In this document: one piece after another, positions 25,440 to 34,400 of the stretch
Layout of the letters: each line of letters opens with the position of its first letter
How positions within the stretch are numbered: position 1 is the stretch's first letter
Source of the DNA: Actinomycetes bacterium
GTDB taxonomy: Bacteria > Actinomycetota > Acidimicrobiia > Acidimicrobiales > Palsa-688
Length of the DNA stretch: 44,115 bases
Assembly: GCA_021808665.1 (NCBI GenBank)
Contig: JAKBBA010000028.1
Location: 1-44,115, forward strand
Direction of reading: 5' to 3'
The notes under the pieces: model-generated
Databases searched by the model: none
What the model was told of the DNA's origin: nothing
Seen by the model: only the letters and a program-made list of their open reading frames with translations
Program-made: the position numbers and the translations under genes

Positions 25440-27110
25440 TCAGTGCCGGACGTATTCGCCCGGAGCCGCGACGATCTTAGGATATCTGGCCGATCCCAGA
25501 CTGCGGGGTTTGGGGTGCAGATCCCCAGAGCGGGCTTTGGTCCAGTCCGCCCAGTCGACCCACCAACTTGAGCGGACCTGCTCGGCCCCGGCCAGCCAGT
25601 CCGCCGGGTCGGAGGGATTGCTGTCGTTGGCGTAGAAACTCGCCTTCGGATTTCCGGGCGGGTTGACCAGCGCCTGGATGTGGCCGCTGTTGGAGAGCAC
25701 GAAGCGAGCTTCGCCCCCCAGTTTCTGTGTCGCCGCGTAAGCCGACTGCCAGGGGACAAGGTGGTCGGTGAGAGCTCCGACCACGTACGCGTCCTGCTTG
25801 AGGGTCGCGAGGTCTACCGGGGATCCGAGGACGGTCAGCCAACCGGATTTCATGAGGGCGTTGTCGTTCCACATCCGCATGAACTCGCCGTGCAGGGCAG
25901 CGGGAAGGTTTGTGGCGTCCGCGTTCCACGCTAAGACGTCGAAGGCCGGTGGGTCCTCGCCGAGTAGATAGTTCGCCACCCAGTAGTTCCACACCAGGTC
26001 ATTGGGACGGACCCAGGCGAACACCCTGGACAGCTCCCGGCCGTCGAGCACCCCCTTGCGCTTGGAGGAGGCTATAGCGCTGCGGATGGTCCGCTCGGTG
26101 GAGAACATGTTGAGGGTGCTGGTGATCTGCGTGTCGATCAACGTCACGGCCAGCGTCGCCGAACGTACCAGGTCCCTTCCGTGCGCCGCGAGGTGCGACA
26201 GGACGGCGCACTGCGTCATGCCACCCGCGCAGAAGCCAGCGACGTTGACAGAGTCGTGACCTGAAACCTCGGCGGCGACCTCCGCAGCCTCGATGCACGC
26301 CGCCGCGTAAGCGTCGAAGTCCCAATCCCGATGCTCCGGCGTCGGGTTGCGCCAGGAGATGAGGAAGATCTGGATACCCCGGCTGACCGCGTACTCCACG
26401 AAGCTACGCTTGGGAGCAAGGTCCAAGAAGTAGTACCGGTTGATCTGAGGGGGAATGATCACCGTCGGCCGGGCGGACACTTTTGCTGTCGTCGGTTCGT
26501 ACTGGATCAGTTCGAACATCGCGTGGCGGTGGATCACCTCACCCCGGCTGGCAGCTATCGTCTCTCCGACCCGGAACGGCCTGGTGTCCACCTGGGAGGG
26601 CAGCCCTCCGTTGCGACGGACGTCGTGGACGAAATGTTTCGCACCGTCCACCAGGGAGCGACCCCTAGTGTCGACGGCCCTTCGTAACGCAACAGGGTTG
26701 CCGGCCAGACTGTTCGTGGGCGCCGCAGCATCGACCACCTGACCGAGCGCGAATCGAGCTCTGGCAGCACTCTTGGGGTCCAAGCCGACCTGGTCAACAC
26801 TAGAAAGCAGGCTCGTGGCGCTGACGAGGTAAGACTGCGCGACCCTCCTCCACACCGGGTTCTTCCAGGCAGGATCCGCGAACCGTTTGTCCTTCGGATC
26901 CGGCGTGACCTCCGACACCCCGGCCACAACTCGCGCTTGCTCGCCCGCCCACTTAAGGCCCTCGGAAGTCAAAACCAAGGGGTGGCGCGACGCTGCACCC
27001 GCCCAGCGCGCCGCAGCCGCCACCATGTGGCGTGGCGTCATCCCCACGAACGGGTTCGCACCCTGAGCTATCTGGACGGTGGGATCGTGATCCTCCTGTT
27101 GTTCTGGCAC
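25440..27110 (-). CDS. phaC: Polyhydroxyalkanoate synthase PhaC
   Basis: A 556-residue PHA synthase with the lipase-like box GFCAGGM (Cys294), Asp449 in GALTDHLVPW and His477 in SNSGHIQALVNPP, the Cys-Asp-His triad that polymerises 3-hydroxyacyl-CoA on granule surfaces. IIPPQINRYYFLDLAP and FLISWRNP are family hallmarks. Length fits class I/II single-subunit synthases, and the neighbouring acyl-CoA ligase and PhaZ-like depolymerase resemble the medium-chain (class II) gene set. The GTG at 27110 has GGAGGGG four bases upstream and is preferred over ATGs at 27164/27152, which add a Gly/Arg-rich extension. The 173-bp gap to the divergent FkbM-like gene likely contains the operon promoter. No phasin gene is visible. 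Confidence 0.93.
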   Translation of the reverse strand: MPEQQEDHDPTVQIAQGANPFVGMTPRHMVAAAARWAGAASRHPLVLTSEGLKWAGEQARVVAGVSEVTPDPKDKRFADPAWKNPVWRRVAQSYLVSATSLLSSVDQVGLDPKSAARARFALGQVVDAAAPTNSLAGNPVALRRAVDTRGRSLVDGAKHFVHDVRRNGGLPSQVDTRPFRVGETIAASRGEVIHRHAMFELIQYEPTTAKVSARPTVIIPPQINRYYFLDLAPKRSFVEYAVSRGIQIFLISWRNPTPEHRDWDFDAYAAACIEAAEVAAEVSGHDSVNVAGFCAGGMTQCAVLSHLAAHGRDLVRSATLAVTLIDTQITSTLNMFSTERTIRSAIASSKRKGVLDGRELSRVFAWVRPNDLVWNYWVANYLLGEDPPAFDVLAWNADATNLPAALHGEFMRMWNDNALMKSGWLTVLGSPVDLATLKQDAYVVGALTDHLVPWQSAYAATQKLGGEARFVLSNSGHIQALVNPPGNPKASFYANDSNPSDPADWLAGAEQVRSSWWVDWADWTKARSGDLHPKPRSLGSARYPKIVAAPGEYVRH

Positions 27111-27283
27111 CGCTCCCCTCCCTCGGGTTCGACCACCAACCACGGCGACCATACACCCGCCCAACAGTGCTACGCGTCCAGAGGAGTAGCCGCGGTTGAG
27201 CGGTACAGCCTCGGCGGCCAGGCGGACGGTGCTACCGTTGGGCGAGCGACGTCGGCCAAGGCTGCCGGCTGATATCTCCGAAG

Positions 27284-28222
27284 ATGACGGCGACTCCTAC
27301 CTTCGACTCCTACAGCGACAACGAAGAAGACGTGGTGCTCTGGAGGGCTTTAAGTCCGTACCCGCCGGGCCGTTACGTAGAGGTCACAGACACGCCAGCG
27401 GGCGGCGGTGACGACACGTCGCCCACCAGAGCCTTATACGAGCGAGGCTGGTCAGGTCTACTGGTGACCCCAGACGCTGATCTTGCGGCACGGCACCGGA
27501 CCCTGCGCCCACGGGACATCGCAGCGACCGCTAGAGCCTCCTCGAAAGACGAGCCCGCCGCTGACCCCAAGGCGCCGTTCGTGCCCGAGCGCTGTGTGTC
27601 GTCGCTGATCGGAGATCTCGGCTGGGACAGTGAGGAGTTCCACGTCATGGTCGTCGATATGGAGCGAGACGGCTGGGCTGAACTCGAAGGCGCAGAACTA
27701 GGCCGCTGGCGACCCTGGATCGTCGTGGCGAGAGCGTCCACGGTCACGGATCTCGAGGCTCGAGGTGGCCTTGAGACAATGATGTCGGGCAAGGGCTACG
27801 ACCGCACCATGTTCGACGGGCGAAGCTGCTGGTTCGTGGCCACGGAGCGCTCTCAGCGTCTCGCACATCACCTGTCCTACCCGTCCCGCCCTTTCGACGC
27901 TCACACAAGCAGGGCTCAGCGGCTACTCGAAGCCACGATCTGCGAGCTCGAAGAGTCCCTAGCCAGAGCCAGCGTCGACGTGGCGGCGTGGCGCTCCAAG
28001 GCCCTGTCGGCTTGGGCGTCGGAACGGTGCGCTCTGGCCGAGCGAGACGAGGCAAAAGCTGCGCTGGCCGCTGCGGTTGAGTCCAACGCCGTGACCGTCC
28101 GTGCCCAGATGGAAGAGATCCGCCGCCTGCGAGCCGACCTGGCTGACTTGCGCTCGTCCACTTCCTGGCAGGTCACGGCTCCCCTCAGGCGTGTCACGTC
28201 TGCGCTCAAGCGAAACCCGTGA
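27284..28222 (+). CDS. FkbM-like protein with degraded SAM site, plus-strand cassette
   Basis: A 312-residue paralogue of the FkbM protein at 16041-17087; the two share FDSYSDNEEDVVLWRAL / FESFSQNGEDVVLWRAL starts, GWSGL, WRPWIVV, MFDG and the C-terminal STSW.VT.PLRR. Here the SAM loop DVGANHPS is replaced by EVTDTPAG (33-40), IEPMPE by VTPDAD (61-66), and VDVEGSE by VDMERDG (124-130); about 35 residues between them are also missing. The SAM-binding and catalytic features are thus lost while the frame, coiled-coil (about 205-290) and tail are kept, so the protein probably has a structural role. Its stop overlaps the next start as GTGA. The start ATG lacks a clear Shine-Dalgarno. Confidence 0.8.
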   Translation: MTATPTFDSYSDNEEDVVLWRALSPYPPGRYVEVTDTPAGGGDDTSPTRALYERGWSGLLVTPDADLAARHRTLRPRDIAATARASSKDEPAADPKAPFVPERCVSSLIGDLGWDSEEFHVMVVDMERDGWAELEGAELGRWRPWIVVARASTVTDLEARGGLETMMSGKGYDRTMFDGRSCWFVATERSQRLAHHLSYPSRPFDAHTSRAQRLLEATICELEESLARASVDVAAWRSKALSAWASERCALAERDEAKAALAAAVESNAVTVRAQMEEIRRLRADLADLRSSTSWQVTAPLRRVTSALKRNP

Positions 28223-29832
28223 CCGACCGCTCTACAGCCGGACTCGTGGAGGCCTCCCTGGCCGCAAGACTACGGCAAGTCCTACCCTACTTGGAGGGCC
28301 CTGGCGACTGCGACTCTGGGCCAAGGCTGACGGACGCCGGCGACCTTATCGACGCGACAGCCCGTCACGTGTGCGCTGACCCGGCTACCGACAAGTTGTG
28401 GCTTGTCCTCGCCGCTACAGCAGGGCGCCTGCCCACAGCCGGCGACGTCCGCGAAGCCCACTACCGGGCCGAGACGTCCAGTCCAACTCAGATGGCGCTT
28501 TGGATGCTCGACGATTCAGCTCGCCGTTCAACCCCGGCCAGCGCCGTTCGCTCCATACGCCTGGTAGGCGACCATGTCCTCGTCGACGCAGGCGCCAGAC
28601 TGCACGTGGGCGCCTCGACCGGCCACGCCCAGCGTGGTCTGGATCGCCATCCGCTGGTTCCAGACTTCGACCGCCTCGTCGCTGTACTCACAGCCTGCTG
28701 GAAGAACAAGGATCGTTACCTGCGCGTCGCGTGGGATCCCACCTTCGGCTGTTGGACAGCCGACGACGAGCTAATAGTCCCTTGGAGGACCACCGTCGTC
28801 GTCCTTGGCACTACAGCGTTGGAGATGCGAGATCCATTGGCTGCGGCAGCGGAGATGTCGGGCTCCACATTTGCGGCGCTCGTCGATGACAACTTCCCCG
28901 CCGCCAGCGGCGGTCTCATCCCGGACGAGTACCTGGAACAGACCGTCCATCACCTCAATGCGCTCAAGCACTTCTCGCGCGTAGCGGCCCTGAGCGAAGC
29001 CTCTGCTGTCGACTACCGAGGGTTCGTTTCAGCCATGCCCGCCCAAGGAGTTCGTGCACCTCAAGTCGTCTACTGTGCCTTAGCCACCGATCCCTTCCCG
29101 CCTGAGCCTGGTATCAGCGCTGAACTGCCACAAGGCTGCCGTTATACGCGTGCGCAGGAAAAGCTAGGGGATACCGCTTCGAATGGGGACTCAGAACCTC
29201 CGATAAACCAACCCATAGACCTGTCACCAGATCTTCCAACAATACTGTGCGTCGGAGCAGCTGACAGACGATTTAACCTTGCCGGACTGCTGTGCGCAGC
29301 GGACCTTCTGTGGACTGAGGGGATCCAATTCGAGCTCAATCTCGTCTTCAGCAAACTTGGCACCGGCGACTTTCCACCGCTCAACGATCGCCTTCTACCA
29401 GCCGGACGTCCCATAAAAATCCACTTAGCGACAGACCAGATCGACCTGGAGGCCCTTTACGCTACCGCGAGGTTCTGCATCTCGGCGTCTAACCACGAGG
29501 GTATGGCGATCTGGACCTCCGAGGTCCTCTCTCGGAGCATACCCGTACTGTCATCGCCACGGAACGCTTGGAACGGCGACCGCTACACGGCGGGCGTTAT
29601 GGCTGTCGACATCGACGACAGCCACGACTTGGTCGCTGCGATTCGCCTCCTCTTGACAGACGACGTCGCGGTCTCACATCTGAGGGACGAAATAGCGAGT
29701 CGAGGTCGCCGCCCGTGGGATAAGTTCAGCGACGAGCTGTGGAGCTTCCTCGTGGACGCAGCTAGCCCCCCGGATGATCGTGCTGTCGCCTTCGAACCCG
29801 CCGGCCACCAGCAGTTATCGTCCAGCTCTTAG
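28219..29832 (+). CDS. GT-A paralogue of the plus-strand cassette, probable pseudoenzyme
   Basis: A 537-residue paralogue of the glycosyltransferase at 14440-16044, with matching landmarks (SEASAVDYRGFVSAMPAQGV, LLWTEGIQFEL, WDKFSDELWSFLVD). The diphosphate-binding segment GSIEPRKNH is replaced by GAADRRFNL (346-354), and VDVDHSA...TGVQRVV by VDAGARL...GHAQRGL (122-141). The E-x7-E spacing survives (Glu427/Glu435 in NHEGMAIWTSE), but the Gly-Leu-Pro between the two is gone. A conserved frame of full length with lost donor-site residues suggests a retained, non-catalytic role or recent decay. Coupled to the FkbM-like gene (GTGA), and its TAG is directly followed by the next gene's ATG. Confidence 0.78.
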   Translation: MTDRSTAGLVEASLAARLRQVLPYLEGPGDCDSGPRLTDAGDLIDATARHVCADPATDKLWLVLAATAGRLPTAGDVREAHYRAETSSPTQMALWMLDDSARRSTPASAVRSIRLVGDHVLVDAGARLHVGASTGHAQRGLDRHPLVPDFDRLVAVLTACWKNKDRYLRVAWDPTFGCWTADDELIVPWRTTVVVLGTTALEMRDPLAAAAEMSGSTFAALVDDNFPAASGGLIPDEYLEQTVHHLNALKHFSRVAALSEASAVDYRGFVSAMPAQGVRAPQVVYCALATDPFPPEPGISAELPQGCRYTRAQEKLGDTASNGDSEPPINQPIDLSPDLPTILCVGAADRRFNLAGLLCAADLLWTEGIQFELNLVFSKLGTGDFPPLNDRLLPAGRPIKIHLATDQIDLEALYATARFCISASNHEGMAIWTSEVLSRSIPVLSSPRNAWNGDRYTAGVMAVDIDDSHDLVAAIRLLLTDDVAVSHLRDEIASRGRRPWDKFSDELWSFLVDAASPPDDRAVAFEPAGHQQLSSSS

Positions 29833-31455
29833 ATGACGACGTTAAGAGCCCTGGTCGGCACCTCTCACTCCTCTCGCTCGGCTGAGCTACTGGACCGCCT
29901 TCGTGTCTTCGTAGGGGCTATCGGGCCGCTCGACGGCCCTACGAGCCTTGCAGACGCCGACGAGACGTGCTCGGCGGCAGAGGCCGCGCTCGATGGAGCT
30001 CGCCCCGAGCTTTGGTGGCTTGGCCTGTCGGTCCTTTCAGCCCGGATAGCTGACACGGCAGCCGTCGAGGAGTCATGTCATGCCGTTCGACGTGGGAGCC
30101 CCCCCGGAGCAGTGGTTGTCGACACCCTGCAGCGCTTCGGCCATCTTGAGCCTGAGAGCTGGCCGCCAGTCTCGGTCCATCGAGGTGGTGTGCTCGTCGA
30201 CGTCGATCAAGTGTCACGCAACCCACTCGGGACTGGGATACAGCGGGTGGTCCGCCAGACCGCTAGACGTTGGGGTGGCAACCCGGAGACGACTTTGGTC
30301 GGATGGGCAGACGGCTACGTAGGGTTGAGGAAGTTGAGCCCGGCCGAGGTCGCCCAGGCCACAGATCAACACATACTTGCGACGGATAGCAGCCCAGGCG
30401 CAGGCGGCCCCGGCAGTTCGTTCGCACCGCTAACCGGGCCCACTGGGGGCTCGGGAGCAGTCCTCATCCCGTGGCGCACGACCCTGTTGGTCGCCGAGCT
30501 CGCCATCGAAGACGAAAGGCCATCGGCGCTGGCAGGTATAGCCCGATTCGCACGCTCCTCTACCGGGCTCGTCGGCTATGACTGTGTACCCCTGACTATG
30601 CCAGAGACCACTGGCAGCGGCATGGTACAGCCCTATATGCGCTACCTCGCCGCCTGCGCCTACGCGACGAGAATTGCAGCTATCTCCGAGACCGCCGCCT
30701 CAGAGTTTCACGGGTGGCGTTCCACCCTCGCGTCCCGCGGGATGAGTGGCCCCGAGGTTCAGACCGTGGAGCTCGCTACCGAGGTGCCTCCATCTGCGCC
30801 TCCCCCAGAATCCACCAGTATGGGCGGAGGGCGCGGCCACGCGCCGGCCCTTCCCTTCGCAGGCAGCGACATCCCACTAGTGGTCGCCGTGGGAAGCCAC
30901 GAGCCACGCAAGAACCACATGGCCGTGTTACACGCCGCAGAGCTTCTGTGGCACCGAGGCGAAGAGTTCTCCCTGGTTTTCATCGGCGGCAACTCCTGGA
31001 ACAGCGAACCGTTCTTCGACAGGCTCGATGAGCTGCGCTCGAAGGGTCGCAGGGTGGAGTCTCTCAGCGCGGCACCCGACCATCTCGTGTCGTCTGCCTA
31101 CCGTTCCGCCGCGTGCAGCGTCTTCGTGTCACTCCACGAAGGTTTCGGTCTGCCGATAGTCGAATCCTTGGCGTGCGGGACACCCGTGGTCACCTCCGAC
31201 TACGGGGCGATGGCCCATAACGCCCGCCATGGCGGCTGCCTGCTCGTCGACCCGCGCGACCCACACCAAATTGCGGAGGCAATCTCAAGAGTCATAAACC
31301 ATGACGGTCTGCGCCACAAACTAAGAAGCGAAGCGGCGGCCATCGCCGCCAGGACCTGGGACACCTACGCCCAAGAAGCGTGGGATTTCCTGGTCCACGG
31401 CCGCCCTCCCTCACAATCAATGCTGGGGAAGCGACAGACCGGGTCAGCTTCCTAG
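29833..31455 (+). CDS. GT4-like glycosyltransferase, GT-B of the plus-strand cassette
   Basis: A 540-residue paralogue of the gene at 12929-14443. It keeps every expected element: LVDVDQVSRNPLGTGIQRVV (121-140), VGYDCVPLTMPETTG, GSHEPRKNH (354-362), and LHEGFGLPIVE with Glu436/Glu444 followed by CGTPVVTSDYGAM. It is therefore likely catalytically active, unlike its two cassette partners. Donor and acceptor are unknown. The ATG lies directly after the TAG of the preceding gene. The 3' end overlaps the end of the convergent YhaN/SbcC-like gene by 12 bp. Higher G+C than the minus-strand copy. Confidence 0.87.
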   Translation: MTTLRALVGTSHSSRSAELLDRLRVFVGAIGPLDGPTSLADADETCSAAEAALDGARPELWWLGLSVLSARIADTAAVEESCHAVRRGSPPGAVVVDTLQRFGHLEPESWPPVSVHRGGVLVDVDQVSRNPLGTGIQRVVRQTARRWGGNPETTLVGWADGYVGLRKLSPAEVAQATDQHILATDSSPGAGGPGSSFAPLTGPTGGSGAVLIPWRTTLLVAELAIEDERPSALAGIARFARSSTGLVGYDCVPLTMPETTGSGMVQPYMRYLAACAYATRIAAISETAASEFHGWRSTLASRGMSGPEVQTVELATEVPPSAPPPESTSMGGGRGHAPALPFAGSDIPLVVAVGSHEPRKNHMAVLHAAELLWHRGEEFSLVFIGGNSWNSEPFFDRLDELRSKGRRVESLSAAPDHLVSSAYRSAACSVFVSLHEGFGLPIVESLACGTPVVTSDYGAMAHNARHGGCLLVDPRDPHQIAEAISRVINHDGLRHKLRSEAAAIAARTWDTYAQEAWDFLVHGRPPSQSMLGKRQTGSAS

Positions 31456-34400
31456 GTGGTATCTCGCGCCGCGCTTTTGGCCGTCTTGGCGGACTTCGCC
31501 CGATTCGACCAGCGAACGTATAGCACGCGCCCAGCTCGACTCGTCGATATCCCCGGACGAGAGGATCTCGGCTTTCGACAGGGGGTGGGAGGCCTCGCGA
31601 AGCACCCGCAGCACAGCCTGGCTGGCATCGTCAGTTTCGCTACCCGCCCGCTGATCGTAGCCCCCGGAGTTGCCGAGCTCTTCGGAGTCGTGGTCGCGTG
31701 CCGCGAGGCGAACCACTCCCAACTGGTCCTCCGGGAGCGTCGCGGCCGCCGTATCGACCAGGGTTTCGTGGTGGGTGAAGAGCACAACTTGGCTCTGGCG
31801 TCCTAGCTCGGCGAGCACGCCGAGAGCCGCTGCGGAACGGTCGTCGTCGAAGTTGACGAGAACGTCGTCGAAGACGATCGGCACCGTCTCTTCGAGGTGC
31901 CCCAGTTGGTATTCGATCCCTGCTATCCGCAGAGCCAGGTAGAGCTGGTCCCGGGCCCCGTCGCTGAGCTGTCCCGCCGTCAGAAGATCCCCGTTTCGCC
32001 GCTTGGCGAGGAGCTTCTGCTTCTCGCCGAACACATCCGCCACGAGCTCACTGAACGCGCCTTCGGTCAGGCGGCAGAACACGTCCCCGGCACGGGCGAG
32101 CATCGGGCCGCGGTGGGAGTCCGCGTAGTCGGCTATCACCTTCCTGAGCATTCGTGCTGCCACGGCCGTCCGCGCGTAGTCCGACGCGTGAGCTACCGCC
32201 GACGCAAGCTCCTGGTGGGCCTCTTGCTCCAAGTCAGCGGCGCTTCGTTCGTCGGTGACAGCTTCGAGCTCGCCCCTGCGCTGACCGAGGGTCACGTTGG
32301 CATGGGCGAGATCCACTTCGTGGCGTTCCACTTCGTCGACTAGAGCCGCGCTAGCCGCGGCAAGCTCGTCGGCGGTCATGCCGAGAGCGTCGACCTCCCG
32401 TAGGACTTCGCCCAGCGCCTGTCCCGACCCGATCGCCACTAGGTCGCCCTCGAGCGCCTCAAGACGCCCTCGGACGTCCGCCAAGTCGAGGGAGCGGCCC
32501 ACGACCCCGTTTAGCTCTACGTCAGCGGCGAGCCCAGCTTCGCTTCTCAGGCTGCTGACGTTGCGGTGTGCTTCGTCGAGCTCCTCGTCGCATTGGCGCA
32601 ACTGTTCGTCGACTTCGACGAGGCTGCACACAAGGGTCTCGCGCCTGGTGGTCGCCTCGCGCGCCACAGCGAGCATCGCCCTTAGACCCTCGACGACCTC
32701 GAGAGGCTCTGCGTCGGGTCGGTCGACTATCCCGGCTGCCGCGTCTTTTACCCGCTGGGCGAAGTTCGCCAGGTCCCGTTCGAGGCCGGCGATACGAGCT
32801 TCGAATCCTCTGACTTCCCGGCGGGCGCCTGGCAGGGCCCTGTAGGCGTGGACTGCGGTCAGGGCGGCCGGTGGCTGCGTCATCGCAGGCAGGCCGAGAG
32901 CTGCTAAGGCCTCAGCCCATAGTGTCTCCCATCCGCTCAGGGCTTTGCGCTGGGCTTCGACTGCGTTGCGACGGCTGGGGAGGGTGAGGCGTGCCTTCCC
33001 CAGTTCCGCCTCGACGTCCCGACGGGTCTGCGTCTTAGCGGATGCGTCCGCGATGATGGCCCTGGCTTGTGCTACGAGGTGTTGGAGCCCACCGGGATCT
33101 GGGGCATTCCCCGTCCCTACGATCGCCGCTCGGACAGCGGCGAGGTGGGCGGCCACCGACTCGGTGTCGCTGCGATAGGCAGCCGTCTTCGCTGCCAGTT
33201 CACGGATGAGCCCGAGCAGCTCTTGGTGCTCCTCCCGCCAGGCGATCATCCGCGCCGGCTCGTGTGCTTCGACTCCCGCCCGTTCCCATAGCCCCCGCCA
33301 CAGCTCGTCGCCGGCAGCCGCCTCGGCTTCCAGACTGTCTCGGCGGCCCGACAGGACGCTCATATCCTCGGACAGCTCCTGTAGCCGGGCCCGGTGGCTT
33401 TCGAGGGAGGTGATGTCGGCTGCGTGCACGAATCTCTCGTCGGCCGCAGCGTCAGCCTCAGCCACTGCTTCCTCGTAGCCCGCCAGGAACTCGACGCCTT
33501 GCGCCCACAGCGCTGCGCCGTCCACGTCGAGGCGGCCGGTTTCGATGGCTTGGCGCGCGATGCGCCAGCCGGCGTCGCGCCGGTCGCGCGCCGATCGCAG
33601 CAGGTCGGCGTCGGGGACGCCCCGCTTGGCGAGGATGTCAGATGCGAGGCGTTCGACTCTCGCCATCTCGACCTTGAGCCTCTCCTGTTCTTGGTCGAGC
33701 TGTGCACGTCTGGCCGCGAGCTCTTGGCGCCGGCCCTGCTCGTCGCTGAGGTCCCCTGCAGCAGGGATCACCATCGCCTCGATCTCAGCGGTCGAGCGGC
33801 CGGCGAGACCGAGACGGCCGGCACGGCTGTGGACGTCGCTTTCGAGAACTCTTATCGCCTCGCGGGTGGCGACCAAAGAGGCCTCCCTGCTCATCTCTGG
33901 CGCAGCGAGAGCCTCCACCCGCGAAAGCGAGGTCACGTCCGGAGGGGCGTCGACCTCCCCCAGACGCAGGCCCAACGCTTCTATCTGCTCCTCCAGTCTG
34001 CCGAGCTCCTCCTCGGCAGCCGCCATCCCGGCGTTTAGGGCGGCGTGGCGCTGTGCCAGCTCCTCCACGTTTGCGAGCTGAACCTCGTCCACCAGGCGGT
34101 TGTCGTCGCTTAGCAAGCCGAGCTGCTCGAGGAGCTGCGACAGCTGCGACGCTGCCCTGTCTAGCTGGACGCGTCTATCCGCAAGGTCGCTGCGGTCCTT
34201 GTCGTAGCGGTCGACGCCTTTCACCAAGCCGTCGATCAGGGCCGCACGGGCCATCACTTCGTCCGCCACGCTGACCGCCGATATCTGGCCGTCTAAAGCG
34301 ACCTTCCTTCTAAGCACCGAGTCGCGCTCCCGGCCCGCCCGGTCGTGGCGTTCCTGGGCTTCCCTGGCGCGCCCCGCCCACTCCCGGGAAACCACCGGAC

